Shown: positions 1-9,015, numbered from the stretch's first letter. The stretch is 64,000 nucleotides of DNA from UBA1672 sp964351365 (GCA_964351365.1 CAYGNP010000006.1:33579-97578), one strand, 5' to 3'. The notes: generated by a model from the letters alone, not told the origin. Program-made: numbers and translations.

Positions 1-1063
1 TCTCCCCCGGCCCATTCACAATACATCCCATAACTGCAACTTTCATCGTCTCCACACCCGGATATTGCGATTTCCATACCGGCATCTTTACATCTAGATA
101 ACGCTGAATTTGCTGCGCAAGCTCCTGAAACACCGTGCTTGTCGTGCGCCCGCATCCGGGACAGGCACTAACCTCTGGTACAAAGGAACGTAAACCAAGG
201 CTCTGCAAAATCTCCTGACACACCCGTACCTCCGCAAGGCGGTCACCGCCCGGCTCCGGCGTGAGAGAGGCACGGATGGTATCACCAATCCCCGATTGCA
301 ACAAAATCCCCTCCCCCAAAGCGGTCGCCACAACCCCCTTAGAGCCCATGCCCGCCTCAGTCAAACCAAGATGCAAGGCGTAATCACAGCGCTGCGCCAA
401 GGCTGTGTATACCGCAATCAAGTCCTGTACGCGCGAAACTTTGGCCGAGAGAATAATCTTATCCGCGGGCAACCCAATCTCCTGAGCCTTTTCCGCACTC
501 ATTAAGGCCGATTGCACCAACGTCTCGCGCATCACCGCATCAGAGGGCCAAGGCTCATCGCGCTTGGCATTCTCATCCATCAACCTCATCGCTAAAGCCT
601 GATCGAGCGAACCCCAATTCACACCAATGCGAACCGCCTTACCGTGTTCAATCGCTGCGCGAATAATCTGCTCATACTGCACATCTTTTTTCTTCCCGAA
701 TCCCACATTCCCTGGGTTAATCCGGTATTTATCAAGCGCCCGCGCCATATCAGGATAATCACTCAGCAGCTGATGGCCATTATAATGAAAGCAACCCACA
801 AGCGGCACATCCAGCCCTTCAGCCTCCAGTTTCGCACGCAACGCAACAACGCCAAGCGCCGCCGCATCATTATTCACCGTCACACGCACAATTTCAGAAC
901 CCGACAGAAAAAGATCCCGCACCTGCACAAATGTACCTTCAACATCCGCTGTATCTGTATTGGTCATGGACTGCACAACAACGGGCGCGCCCCCGCCAAC
1001 CGTAACGCCACGCACACGTACAGCCTGTGTTTTATGTCTCTTTATTTCCTGCAGTGCAACCAT
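1..1063 (-). CDS. ispG: 4-hydroxy-3-methylbut-2-en-1-yl diphosphate synthase (IspG/GcpE), 3' end cut by window
   Basis: This is the penultimate enzyme of the MEP isoprenoid pathway. It reduces the cyclic diphosphate MEcPP to HMBPP using a 4Fe-4S cluster. 354 codons are visible from an ATG at 1063-1061. The protein opens MVALQEIKRH and has the TIM-barrel block VGCFHYNGH. The cluster ligands are C301 and C304 (CPGC) and C347 (GCIVNGPGE), with the fourth-ligand glutamate as the last visible residue. Against the roughly 370-420 residues usual for the family, the missing C-terminal part lies left of base 1. The 91-base gap to the divergent membrane protease gene must hold its promoter. No strong Shine-Dalgarno sequence is visible. 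The product is certain and the start is likely. Confidence 0.95.
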   Translation of the reverse strand, partial: MVALQEIKRHKTQAVRVRGVTVGGGAPVVVQSMTNTDTADVEGTFVQVRDLFLSGSEIVRVTVNNDAAALGVVALRAKLEAEGLDVPLVGCFHYNGHQLLSDYPDMARALDKYRINPGNVGFGKKKDVQYEQIIRAAIEHGKAVRIGVNWGSLDQALAMRLMDENAKRDEPWPSDAVMRETLVQSALMSAEKAQEIGLPADKIILSAKVSRVQDLIAVYTALAQRCDYALHLGLTEAGMGSKGVVATALGEGILLQSGIGDTIRASLTPEPGGDRLAEVRVCQEILQSLGLRSFVPEVSACPGCGRTTSTVFQELAQQIQRYLDVKMPVWKSQYPGVETMKVAVMGCIVNGPGE

Positions 1064-1154
1064 GTGCGCTTTATAAAACAATCTGTTTGCAAAAGCAATT
1101 TCTTAAGATAATCCTGTTAGACTGTATCTAGGCAGATTCTAATTCGGAGCAACA

Positions 1155-1808
1155 ATGCTGAACAAAAACAACAAATACACCCTTGCCTTCGAGTTCTTCG
1201 TTCTCTGTATTGCCTTGCCAACATTGATTATATACGCCTCACTTGGATACTACATGATGTTTTTCCTTTGGGCCGCCGCTGCATATTGCAGCTACCACCT
1301 GTTTTACGTCGGACACGATAATTTTACAAAAGACACCTGGAAGTGGAAATCTGTCAACCGCGAGAACATGAAGCTTATTATCCCGCGCTGGATACTGGCC
1401 TGTATCGGCATGTGTGTATTTATGTACTTTTACGCCCCTGAAAGAATGTTCACTTTAGCTTATGAACACCCCTTAAAAATTATCATGATATTCACAATAT
1501 ATCCGATCCTCTCAGCCCTGCCGCAAGAGCTTATATTTTGCAGCTTTTTCTTTCATCGCTATAAAGGGTTTTTCAAAACACCTATGGTACGAATCATAAT
1601 GAGCGCAATCGTTTTTGCCTATGCGCATATGCTCTACATCAACTGGATTGCACCAACATTCAGCCTTATTGCAGGGCTGATATTTGCCCACACATATTCA
1701 AAAACAAAATCATTGGCGCTAGTAACGGTTGAGCACGCCATGTATGGGAATGCAATGTTCCTGATCGGTATGGGCGTATATTTCTGGAGCGGCGGTATAC
1801 CGCACTAA
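1155..1808 (+). CDS. CPBP-family intramembrane protease (CAAX protease-like), 217 aa
   Basis: This is a polytopic membrane protein with about six to seven hydrophobic segments. The three CPBP/Abi motifs appear in order: PQELIF (Q124-E125), FAYAH (H158) and EHAMYGN (H194, N199). The family includes Rce1-type glutamic proteases that cleave in or near membranes, but bacterial substrates are mostly unknown. The first motif departs from the usual EExxxR: Gln replaces the first Glu and Cys129 stands at the Arg position, so activity is uncertain. An SD-like GGAG lies 7 bases before the ATG. It is divergent from ispG and converges on nhaD with a 4-base overlap of stop codons. Family assignment is good; function is unknown. 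Confidence 0.75.
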   Translation: MLNKNNKYTLAFEFFVLCIALPTLIIYASLGYYMMFFLWAAAAYCSYHLFYVGHDNFTKDTWKWKSVNRENMKLIIPRWILACIGMCVFMYFYAPERMFTLAYEHPLKIIMIFTIYPILSALPQELIFCSFFFHRYKGFFKTPMVRIIMSAIVFAYAHMLYINWIAPTFSLIAGLIFAHTYSKTKSLALVTVEHAMYGNAMFLIGMGVYFWSGGIPH

Positions 1809-3208
1809 TGCGGTGCGTTAATCAAAAAGTGAACACTAATCGCTGCCACGTACCCAATCAAAATAAATGGGGTCCAGCGTAAATGCGAAAAGAACGTATA
1901 ATACCCGCGCGCAACCCCCATCAATGCAACCCCCGCCGCAGAGCCTATTGAGAGCATACTGCCCCCGACCCCAGTCGTCAGCGTGACCAACAACCACTGA
2001 AAATGATCCATCTCCGGGTTCATGGTTAAAACCGCAAACATAACCGGAATATTATCAATAATCGCCGAAGAAAAGCCGAGGAAAATATTTGTCGCACTAG
2101 GTCCCCAACCAGTATAAAGCGTGTTTGACATCATCTCCAGATATCCAAGATAACCAAGGCCGCCTACACTGAAAATAACCCCGAAAAAGAACAAAAGCGT
2201 ATCCCATTCCGCAGAAGCGATATTCTTGAAAATATTAAAATCTTTATCCCGGTCTTTGCCTCTATGGCTGATAAACCAAGACGTTATCATCAAAAGGGAC
2301 AAGCCCGTCATCATCCCCATAAAGGGAGGTAACCCAACTGTTTGCTCTAACCCCACAGCAAGTGCAATCGTGGTAAAGGCAAGCGCAATAATAACTTTTG
2401 CTCCACGCTTCATTTCTACATGCTCATCAATAGTCTCTGGTTGCTCCTTAGGAATAAAAAACGTCATCATTGCCGCCGGAACGACAAAACAAACCAAAGA
2501 CGGCAAAAACAGAGCAAAAAATTCAAAGAAATCAACTTTTCCTGCCTGCCAAACCATTAAGGTTGTGATATCTCCAAACGGGCTAAATGCACCACCTGCA
2601 TTGGCGGCACAAACAACATTAACACACCCAAGTGTGATAAACCGCGCATTAGAATGCCCAACAGCCATAATAACCGTGCCCATAACAAGGGCCGTCGTCA
2701 AATTATCGGCAACCGGTGAAAGGAAAAACGCAAGAAACCCCGTTGCCCAGAATAACTGGCGTAAACTCATCCCGGAAAGTACAAGCTTCATACGAATTAC
2801 CGCAAAAACTCTACGTTCTTCAAGTGCACTGATATACGTCATCGCCGCGAGTAAAAAAAGCATAAGGCTTGCGTATTCCTCAAGCCCATGCGATATCGCT
2901 TCATGAATTTCGTGCTTATCCACACCATAGCTCGGCGCAACCAACGCAATCACAAGCCAGATCAGACCCGCGCTCAGGATCACAGGCTTAGACTTGCTCA
3001 TATGAATATACTCTTCGCCCAAGACAACAACATAGGAGAAAACAAATATCAAAATACATAAAATACCCGGCCATTGCCAACCGATATGAATAATATCACC
3101 CTCTATATGCTCAACCATTTGTGGTGCAGCAAAGACAGGCAGAGCCAGAAGCGCGAAAAAAGCAATTACGGTTGTGAAAAAAGGAAACAAAAGCTGTTTG
3201 AAGGTCAT
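1805..3208 (-). CDS. nhaD: Na+/H+ antiporter, NhaD type (ArsB/NhaD superfamily), 467 aa
   Basis: This inner-membrane antiporter exports sodium in exchange for protons. The N-terminus is a cleavable-looking signal or first helix (hydrophobic to about residue 26, ending VFAAP). It is followed by roughly a dozen transmembrane segments. The family signatures are the stretch SPVADNLTTALVMG and the re-entrant block NAGGAFSPFGDITTLMVWQ. A second half-repeat (GFSSAIIDNIPVMFA and GVGGSMLSIGSAAG) shows the inverted-repeat fold of the superfamily. Length fits NhaD. The 3' end overlaps the convergent protease gene by 4 bases. The spacing to mntR on the same strand (70 bases) allows a shared transcript, but no evidence links it to manganese. 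Confidence 0.88.
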   Translation of the reverse strand: MTFKQLLFPFFTTVIAFFALLALPVFAAPQMVEHIEGDIIHIGWQWPGILCILIFVFSYVVVLGEEYIHMSKSKPVILSAGLIWLVIALVAPSYGVDKHEIHEAISHGLEEYASLMLFLLAAMTYISALEERRVFAVIRMKLVLSGMSLRQLFWATGFLAFFLSPVADNLTTALVMGTVIMAVGHSNARFITLGCVNVVCAANAGGAFSPFGDITTLMVWQAGKVDFFEFFALFLPSLVCFVVPAAMMTFFIPKEQPETIDEHVEMKRGAKVIIALAFTTIALAVGLEQTVGLPPFMGMMTGLSLLMITSWFISHRGKDRDKDFNIFKNIASAEWDTLLFFFGVIFSVGGLGYLGYLEMMSNTLYTGWGPSATNIFLGFSSAIIDNIPVMFAVLTMNPEMDHFQWLLVTLTTGVGGSMLSIGSAAGVALMGVARGYYTFFSHLRWTPFILIGYVAAISVHFLINAPH

Positions 3209-3278
3209 ATGAATATCTGCTCAATAAATTACCTAGGGTAATTATCACAAAACAGAGCAACAACCAAGATCAACAAAA

Positions 3279-3728
3279 TTATTTAGATGTTTTTTTGATA
3301 TGTGCCTCAAATGCCTTCAGAGTTTCCATGCTAACATGATGCTCAACCCCCTCGGCATCAATCTCCGCCGTTTCGTCGCTCACACCAAGAGATTTTAGGA
3401 ATTCAACAATCAGCAAATGCCGCTCCTTGCTCTCCTGCGCCATCTTTTTACCCTTATCAGACAAAAAAAGCGAACGGTAGGGTTGTGTCACAACCAAACC
3501 TTCTTTCTGAAGCCGCCCTATTGTTTTATTCACTGTTGCATGTGATATCCCAAACCGCGTCGCCAGATCAACAATCCGCGCTTCGCCATTCACCTCGATC
3601 AGATCAGCAATCAACTCAACATAATCTTCTGCTGTTTCAGTCTGATGCGCTTCCCGCACACGCTCAAAGCGTGCTGCCTGTTTCTCTGCGGAAACTAAAT
3701 TTATATCTTTTTTCTTACTCATGCTCAA
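3279..3728 (-). CDS. mntR: Manganese-responsive transcriptional regulator MntR (DtxR family), 149 aa
   Basis: This DNA-binding repressor senses Mn(II) and controls manganese uptake. Residues about 35-95 form the winged helix (EDYVELIADLIEVNGEARI, then recognition helix ISHATVNKTIGRLQKEGL). The C-terminal dimerisation and metal domain follows, with the conserved ERHLLIVEFL and DAEGVEHHVS blocks, including the His-His pair and acidic residues used for Mn binding in this family. Length matches E. coli-type MntR, which lacks the SH3 domain of DtxR. The gene is divergent from sitA across 54 bases containing a clear promoter, which supports control of the importer. An alternative start two codons downstream (MSKKKD) is possible. 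Confidence 0.9.
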   Translation of the reverse strand: MSMSKKKDINLVSAEKQAARFERVREAHQTETAEDYVELIADLIEVNGEARIVDLATRFGISHATVNKTIGRLQKEGLVVTQPYRSLFLSDKGKKMAQESKERHLLIVEFLKSLGVSDETAEIDAEGVEHHVSMETLKAFEAHIKKTSK

Positions 3729-3739
3729 TCATCATAATG

Positions 3740-3778
3740 TTGCCTTAGCTAAACTTTTATATTATAATGAATAATATA
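3740..3778 (+). promoter_or_regulatory. sitABCD promoter with candidate MntR operator
   Basis: TTGCCT at 3740-3745 and TATAAT at 3763-3768 are separated by exactly 17 bases, giving a sigma70-like promoter for sitABCD. The spacer holds the 8-bp palindrome TTAGCTAA (3745-3752), and the -10 is embedded in a perfect inverted repeat with arms TATATTAT (3758-3765) and ATAATATA (3771-3778). Either palindrome could be the MntR site. Location and symmetry are seen; regulator identity is inferred from the adjacent mntR. Confidence 0.55.
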
Positions 3779-3782
3779 GGAT

Positions 3783-4802
3783 ATGTTAAAGATTAAAAAC
3801 ATGAAAAAAATTATTTTATCCATACAGCTAATGCTGGTTTTCTTTTTACTCAGCGCTCCTGCGGCAGCTGAGTATAAGAACGTGGAAAAAATTAACATTA
3901 TAACTACGACTTCGCAGGTTGGCGATCTCGTAGAAAACATTGCTGGCGATGCCGCAAAAGTAACGTTTCTGATGGGTATAGGCGTAGATCCCCATTTGTA
4001 TCAGCCCACACGCAGCGATATATCTAAGCTCAATGAAGCAGATGTAATATTTTATAATGGCATGAACCTGGAAGGCCGCATGGAAGAATTGCTGGTAAAT
4101 CTAGGCAAAACGCAGAAAACATTTTCAATTGCCGATGCATTATACAAAAACTCCATAACCGCACTCAGCAGCGACAAGGGCTTCGATCCGCATATTTGGA
4201 TGGACGTTCGAAACTGGATTATGGGGGGAGAAAAAATAACAGCATATCTCTCTGTTCAATATCCTGAACACGCGCAGAAATTTTCGATGAACTTCGATCG
4301 TTACAAAGGTAAGCTGATCGGTCTTGATGCCTTCACCAAGGCGGCTATAGGCTCGATCCCTGAATCAAATAAAATTCTGGTGACCGCCCATGATGCCTTT
4401 GGGTATTTTGGAGCCGCCTACGGGATAGAGGTCGTCGGGATACAGGGAATTTCTACCGAAAGCGAGGCAGGGCTTAGAAAAATTGAAGAAACCGTAGACC
4501 TCCTTGTTGAGCGCAAAATACCTGCAGTTTTCGTTGAAAGCTCAGTGGGCGATCACAACATCAGAGCAATCATCGAGGGTGCAAAGGCACGTGATCATGA
4601 TGTTGCAATTGGCGGCACACTCTATTCTGATGCCATGGGTGAACCCGGCACTCCAGAGGGGACTTATATTGGGATGATGCTGCATAACGTCAAAACAATA
4701 ACAGCCGCACTCAGCGGCATCCCCTACACAAGCGGCTACGAGTACGTGATTGATGAAGAAATCCTCAAAACCCCAAGAGAAGTAAAAAAATATGGAGAAT
4801 AA
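3783..4802 (+). CDS. sitA: Manganese/iron ABC transporter substrate-binding lipoprotein-like protein SitA/MntA (cluster A-I)
   Basis: This is the periplasmic metal-binding component of a Mn(II)/Fe(II) importer. A signal peptide covers the first ~30 residues (hydrophobic core LMLVFFLLSAPAAA). The four metal ligands expected for Mn-type cluster A-I proteins are visible in order: His in VDPHLYQP, His in FDPHIWMD, Glu in FVESSV and Asp in LYSDAMG. The long His-rich loop of ZnuA is absent, favouring Mn/Fe over Zn. The start is ambiguous: ATG 3783 has an AGGA only one base upstream, and the in-frame ATG at 3801 (MKKIILS) gives a more ordinary signal peptide. It overlaps sitB by 11 bases. Adjacent mntR supports the Mn assignment. 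Confidence 0.88.
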   Translation: MLKIKNMKKIILSIQLMLVFFLLSAPAAAEYKNVEKINIITTTSQVGDLVENIAGDAAKVTFLMGIGVDPHLYQPTRSDISKLNEADVIFYNGMNLEGRMEELLVNLGKTQKTFSIADALYKNSITALSSDKGFDPHIWMDVRNWIMGGEKITAYLSVQYPEHAQKFSMNFDRYKGKLIGLDAFTKAAIGSIPESNKILVTAHDAFGYFGAAYGIEVVGIQGISTESEAGLRKIEETVDLLVERKIPAVFVESSVGDHNIRAIIEGAKARDHDVAIGGTLYSDAMGEPGTPEGTYIGMMLHNVKTITAALSGIPYTSGYEYVIDEEILKTPREVKKYGE

Positions 4803-5514
4803 GCCCTTGGAGATCAGTAATCTCTCCTGCCGATACGCAGGCCAGGAAGATTATGCCGTTCATAATATCTCTGCCTCAATCTCCCAGGGAACAATTACCG
4901 GAATTATCGGCCCCAACGGCGCGGGCAAATCCACGATCCTAAAATCAATCCTCGATCTAATCCCCCATGAAGGCGAGGTAAAGTTTTTCGGCCAAACTCT
5001 GGATCAAAGCCGCAGTAAAATTGCCTACATCCCTCAGCGCAAGGACATAGACTGGAGTTTCCCTATCAGTGCACTTGATGTTTGCCTTATGGGACTATAC
5101 CCCCGCATCGGCTGGCTGGGGCGCATTCAAAAAAAGCACAAAACCCAAGCCATGCATTATCTGGAGACGGTAAAGCTAACGGATCACGCCCATAAACCCA
5201 TCGGCGCGCTCTCCGGCGGACAACAGCAACGTGTTTTCGTCGCCCGCGCATTAGCACAACAAGCCGACTTATTCCTTCTCGATGAACCTATGACAGGCGT
5301 AGATCAGACAACACAAACCCTGCTTTTTGATCTATTCCAAACACTGAAACATCAGGGCAAGACGATACTTATCGTCCATCACAACTTACAAAACGCACAC
5401 GATCATTTTGATGACATCTTGCTTATTAACAAAACGCTGGTCGCTGCTGGAAAAGCCGCCATAGCATTAACTCAGAACAATCTCAATAAAGCCTACGGCA
5501 TGATCGCGGCCTGA
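4792..5514 (+). CDS. sitB: Manganese/iron ABC transporter ATPase SitB/MntB, 240 aa
   Basis: This cytoplasmic ATPase powers the SitABCD importer. Walker A is GPNGAGKST (residues 40-48). A Q-loop follows at YIPQRKDIDW, then the ABC signature LSGGQQQR near residue 142, Walker B LFLLDEP, and the switch histidine in IVHHNL. Length is normal for the family. The start overlaps sitA by 11 bases and its stop abuts sitC, indicating translational coupling in one operon. Confidence 0.92.
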   Translation: MENKPLEISNLSCRYAGQEDYAVHNISASISQGTITGIIGPNGAGKSTILKSILDLIPHEGEVKFFGQTLDQSRSKIAYIPQRKDIDWSFPISALDVCLMGLYPRIGWLGRIQKKHKTQAMHYLETVKLTDHAHKPIGALSGGQQQRVFVARALAQQADLFLLDEPMTGVDQTTQTLLFDLFQTLKHQGKTILIVHHNLQNAHDHFDDILLINKTLVAAGKAAIALTQNNLNKAYGMIAA

Positions 5515-6386
5515 TGATGCTTACCGACTTATTCACACAAAATTACAACACCATCATCGTTTTAATAACAACGGCTGTTCTTGGCTTATCGGCCGGTCTG
5601 GTCGGATGCTTTTTGGTGTTGCGTAAAGATGTTCTCGTCTCAGACGCCATCAGCCACGCAACATTGCCCGGCGTAGCCATAGGCTTCCTGATTGCCTATG
5701 CTTTAGGATATAACGATGGACGATATCTCCCATTATTGTTGATATGCTCCGCATTCACCGCAGCGCTTGGCACCCAAAGCGTAAGGTACATCACAAACCA
5801 CACCCGCCTGAGCGCCGATACCGCCATAGCAAGTGTCACAAGTTTCTTCTATGCCTTCGGCCTTATGTTATTTGGAGTCATTCAAAATTTGAGCGGCGGC
5901 AACCGCGCGGGACTAAACTCATTCCTCTTGGGTCAAGTCTCCGGCCTGACACAAAGTGATCTGATCATGCTTGCCCTCATAGCACTGATCGTCACCCTCC
6001 TTATAACAATATTTTTCAAAAACCTGCGCCTGCTCTGCTTTGATAAAACCTACGCCGGCATGCTCGGTATGAATATAAAATCAACCGAGCGGCTTCTGCT
6101 CGCCCTCATAATTTTGGTTGTATGCGCCGGTTTAAAAACCGTAGGACTAATCCTGATTATTGCCCTGCTCATCACCCCCCCCATAACCGCTCGCCTATGG
6201 ACAAACCGCAGCGGTATAATGGCGCTTCTTTCCGCCGTCTTTGGTGCGTTCAGTTGCATGATCGGCGTTTACCTCTCCAGCTCCATCGCCGATCTACCGA
6301 CAGGCGCAACGATAGTGCTTTGTGCTACGGCACTTTTCACCCTCAGCCTAATCATTACAAAAACAAAGGCATACATTAATGGCTGA
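5514..6386 (+). CDS. sitC: Manganese/iron ABC transporter permease SitC, 290 aa
   Basis: This is an integral membrane subunit of the ABC-3 permease family, with eight or nine hydrophobic segments. Family blocks are visible: LVGCFLVLRKDVLVSDAISH near the N-terminus and GLKTVGLILIIALLITPP in the coupling region. It is the first of two paralogous permeases, which is the arrangement of SitABCD rather than of ZnuABC. Its ATG overlaps the sitB stop, and its end overlaps sitD by 8 bases. Confidence 0.9.
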   Translation: MMLTDLFTQNYNTIIVLITTAVLGLSAGLVGCFLVLRKDVLVSDAISHATLPGVAIGFLIAYALGYNDGRYLPLLLICSAFTAALGTQSVRYITNHTRLSADTAIASVTSFFYAFGLMLFGVIQNLSGGNRAGLNSFLLGQVSGLTQSDLIMLALIALIVTLLITIFFKNLRLLCFDKTYAGMLGMNIKSTERLLLALIILVVCAGLKTVGLILIIALLITPPITARLWTNRSGIMALLSAVFGAFSCMIGVYLSSSIADLPTGATIVLCATALFTLSLIITKTKAYING

Positions 6387-7248
6387 ACAATTCTGGATCA
6401 TCGATTTCCCAGCCCTGATTATCGTTGCCCTCGCCAGCATGCAATGCGCATTGCTCGGCAGCTTCCTGATCCTTAAAAAGCAAGCCATCATGATTGACGC
6501 CATCAGCCATTCCGTCCTGCCCGGCATAGTCATAGGCGTAATGCTCTCTGGCTCGTTATTCATGCCCTATATTATAGGCGGAGCCATCATCGCCTCCCTA
6601 CTCGCAGTCCTAAGTGTAAATCTGCTGCAAAAAATAGCAAAAATTGAGCAAGGCGCGGCCATTGGCATGGTTTTTACAACCTTTTTCTCAATCGGGGTCA
6701 TATTGCTTGAAACACAAATGAGCTCCCGAATCCATCTCGATACTCAGCACGTGCTCTACGGTGCGTTGGAGCTAATATATTGGCAATCGCCCTTTGATTG
6801 GGCTACCATGCCGGCACAGATCAAAACCCTCAGCGTAATGCTATTTATCAACACCATCCTCATAGGATTATTCTATAAACAACTTCGACTCGTTATTTTT
6901 GACCCCGAATACGCCAAAACACTAGGGCTTAACGTTTTTGCCTATAACACCATGATTATGTCGCTCTGCGCTTTGCTCGCCGTCAGTTGCTTCGAGGCCA
7001 CAGGTTCTATCCTCGTAATAGCCCTTTTTGTCTGCCCCGCCGCCTGCGCGCGCCTGATCTGCAACCAAATGCACACGCAATTAATAACAAGCATGCTGAT
7101 AGCCTTAATCTGCGCCGTTATTGGATATACATTTTCCGCCCTGATACCCTTGTGGATTGGCCTGGATTCAACCCTGAACAGCGCCGCGACAATCGCCTTT
7201 TTCTGCGGCCTGAGCCTAATATTCACAATTATCGCTCATAAATCTTGA
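6379..7248 (+). CDS. sitD: Manganese/iron ABC transporter permease SitD, 289 aa
   Basis: This is the second ABC-3 family permease, paralogous to SitC. It shares the N-terminal block LGSFLILKKQAIMIDAISHS and the later block EATGSILVIALFVCPAACAR. SitC and SitD most likely form the heterodimeric channel. It is the last gene of the operon; no strong terminator is seen, and the rplU promoter region starts within its stop codon area. Confidence 0.9.
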   Translation: MAEQFWIIDFPALIIVALASMQCALLGSFLILKKQAIMIDAISHSVLPGIVIGVMLSGSLFMPYIIGGAIIASLLAVLSVNLLQKIAKIEQGAAIGMVFTTFFSIGVILLETQMSSRIHLDTQHVLYGALELIYWQSPFDWATMPAQIKTLSVMLFINTILIGLFYKQLRLVIFDPEYAKTLGLNVFAYNTMIMSLCALLAVSCFEATGSILVIALFVCPAACARLICNQMHTQLITSMLIALICAVIGYTFSALIPLWIGLDSTLNSAATIAFFCGLSLIFTIIAHKS

Positions 7249-7306
7249 CACAGCCCGCCATATATGATTATTTCTGCGCTCGTATTTATAGTTAAGGACA
7301 TAAGAA

Positions 7307-7621
7307 ATGTTTGCGGTAATCAAAACTGGTGGAAAACAGTATAAAGTTCAAAAAGATGACAAGCTTCTTGTTGAAAAACTTGACGGCAATGAAGGCGATA
7401 AAATCACACTTGATAACGTGCTGATGATTGCCGACGGCAAAAAATCAACTCTTGGCGAGCCATTGATTAAAGGCGCACAGGTTGAAGCCACAGTGGTTGC
7501 CCAGACACGCGGCCCCAAAATCACGGTCTTCAAGAAAAAGCGCCGTCAGAATTACCGCCGCAAAAAAGGCCACCGTCAGGATCTTACAATGATCCAGATC
7601 ACAAACATCAAAGCAGCATAA
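7307..7621 (+). CDS. rplU: 50S ribosomal protein L21
   Basis: L21 binds 23S rRNA in the large subunit. The 104-residue protein begins MFAVIKTGGKQYKV, the standard L21 opening. It carries the basic segment KKKRRQNYRRKKGHRQ and the tail TMIQITNI. An AAGGAC Shine-Dalgarno sits 8 bases before the ATG. A TTGACA at 7245-7250, overlapping the end of sitD, is a candidate -35, but no good -10 at 17 bases can be named. It precedes rpmA by 12 bases as usual. Confidence 0.97.
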   Translation: MFAVIKTGGKQYKVQKDDKLLVEKLDGNEGDKITLDNVLMIADGKKSTLGEPLIKGAQVEATVVAQTRGPKITVFKKKRRQNYRRKKGHRQDLTMIQITNIKAA

Positions 7622-7633
7622 GGATAACAACTC

Positions 7634-7918
7634 ATGGCACATAAAAAAGCAGGCGGTAGTACCAGAAACGGTAGAGACTCGGCAGGCCGCAGATTAGGCA
7701 TCAAAAGATATGGCGGCGAAATGGTTCTGGCCGGTAATATTATTGTCCGCCAGCGCGGCACAAAATGGAAGCCCGGCAAGAATGTTGGCCTTGGTAAAGA
7801 CCACACGATATACGCCCTGTTAAATGGCGAAGTTCTGTTCACAAAAGGCAAAGGCGAGCAGTCAATCGTGAACATTGTTCCGGCAAACGACAGCGCACAA
7901 GCTCAGGCAGCTGAGTAG
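7634..7918 (+). CDS. rpmA: 50S ribosomal protein L27
   Basis: L27 sits near the peptidyl transferase centre. The 94-residue protein begins MAHKKAGGSTRNGRDS, so the N-terminal tail is present in mature form without the cleaved extension of Firmicutes. The motif GGEMVLAGNIIVRQRGTKW follows. It is co-transcribed with rplU, with a hairpin terminator downstream before obgE. Confidence 0.97.
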   Translation: MAHKKAGGSTRNGRDSAGRRLGIKRYGGEMVLAGNIIVRQRGTKWKPGKNVGLGKDHTIYALLNGEVLFTKGKGEQSIVNIVPANDSAQAQAAE

Positions 7919-7945
7919 CCTTCTTTAGAACAATAAAGAATTCGA

Positions 7946-7970
7946 GGGAGGCACTGTCCTCCCTTTTTTA
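7946..7970 (+). terminator. Rho-independent terminator after rpmA
   Basis: The stem GGGAGG (7946-7951) pairs with CCTCCC (7958-7963) around a 6-base loop and is followed by seven T residues. It separates the ribosomal pair from obgE, which starts 20 bases later. Confidence 0.85.
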
Positions 7971-7989
7971 ATGAAGAAGATTAAAAGCG

Positions 7990-9015
7990 ATGAAATTTCT
8001 AGACGAAGCAAAAATATACCTCCAAAGCGGCAAGGGCGGCCCCGGCTGCGTATCCTTCCGCCGCGAGAAATATGTTGAATTCGGCGGCCCTGACGGGGGA
8101 AATGGCGGCAAAGGTGGCGATATTTACTTCGAAGTCTTCGACACCCTGAACACCCTCATTGATTTCAGATACCAACAACACTTCCGCGCAGATCCCGGCC
8201 AACATGGTATGGGACGCAATAAAACCGGCGCAGGCGGACAAGATTGCATCATTAAAGTCCCCGTTGGCACACAAATTCTGGACGAATATAAGGAAACCGT
8301 GCTCCTTGATCTCACCGAGTCAGGCCAAAAAATCAAGTTCCTAAAAGGCGGCGATGGTGGTTTTGGCAACGCCCATTACAAAAGCGCCACAAATCAGGCA
8401 CCGCGTAAATTCACACCCGGCTGGCCGGAGCAGGAAATGGCCGTCTGGCTGCGCCTGAAACTCATTGCCGATGTCGGGCTTGTAGGCCTTCCCAACGCTG
8501 GAAAATCCACATTCTTGGCCGCATGCTCGAACGCAAAGCCCAAAATTGCCGATTACCCCTTTACGACACTCCATCCCAATTTAGGTGTTGTCAAAGCCGG
8601 AGATCGCGATTTCGTAATCGCCGATATTCCCGGCCTGATCGAGGGTGCCCATGAAGGCCAAGGTCTTGGCACAAGGTTTTTAGGCCATGTTGAGCGCACA
8701 TCCGTCTTGCTGCATATTATCGACTGTACTCAGGATGACCTGATCGGCGCATATAAAACCATTCGCCACGAGCTTAAAGAATACGGCGCAAACCTTGAAG
8801 ATCGCCACGAAATCATCGCCCTGAACAAAGCCGATGCCCTGGGCGAAGAACTAGCCCGTGATCAAGCAAAAGAACTCGAAAAGGCACTGGGTAAAAAAGT
8901 ATACCTTATGTCCGCCGTCTCAGGAGAAAACACAAAAGAAATTTTATTCGAACTAGCCAAAATTGTTTATAAGGAAAAATATGGAGAGCCCCAAACCGGA
9001 GCATTTTCTCCATGA
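7990..9015 (+). CDS. obgE: GTPase Obg (ribosome assembly, stress control)
   Basis: Obg is a large-subunit assembly GTPase that also affects the stringent response. The glycine-rich Obg fold is at residues 1-158 (KGGPGCVSFRREKYVEFGGP and repeated GG turns). The G domain follows with G1 GLPNAGKST, G3 DIPGLIEGA and G4 NKAD. Length of 341 residues is typical, without the C-terminal OCT extension. The stop overlaps the proB start by 4 bases (ATGA), so the two are coupled. Confidence 0.97.
   Translation: MKFLDEAKIYLQSGKGGPGCVSFRREKYVEFGGPDGGNGGKGGDIYFEVFDTLNTLIDFRYQQHFRADPGQHGMGRNKTGAGGQDCIIKVPVGTQILDEYKETVLLDLTESGQKIKFLKGGDGGFGNAHYKSATNQAPRKFTPGWPEQEMAVWLRLKLIADVGLVGLPNAGKSTFLAACSNAKPKIADYPFTTLHPNLGVVKAGDRDFVIADIPGLIEGAHEGQGLGTRFLGHVERTSVLLHIIDCTQDDLIGAYKTIRHELKEYGANLEDRHEIIALNKADALGEELARDQAKELEKALGKKVYLMSAVSGENTKEILFELAKIVYKEKYGEPQTGAFSP

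Noticed and set aside
2226..2906. Long plus-strand ORF of 226 codons
   Set aside because: It is antisense to nhaD, which has clear family motifs.
3783..7248. Reading the ABC importer as ZnuABC
   Set aside because: Two permeases, no His-rich loop in the binding protein, Glu and Asp ligands and the adjacent mntR point to manganese.
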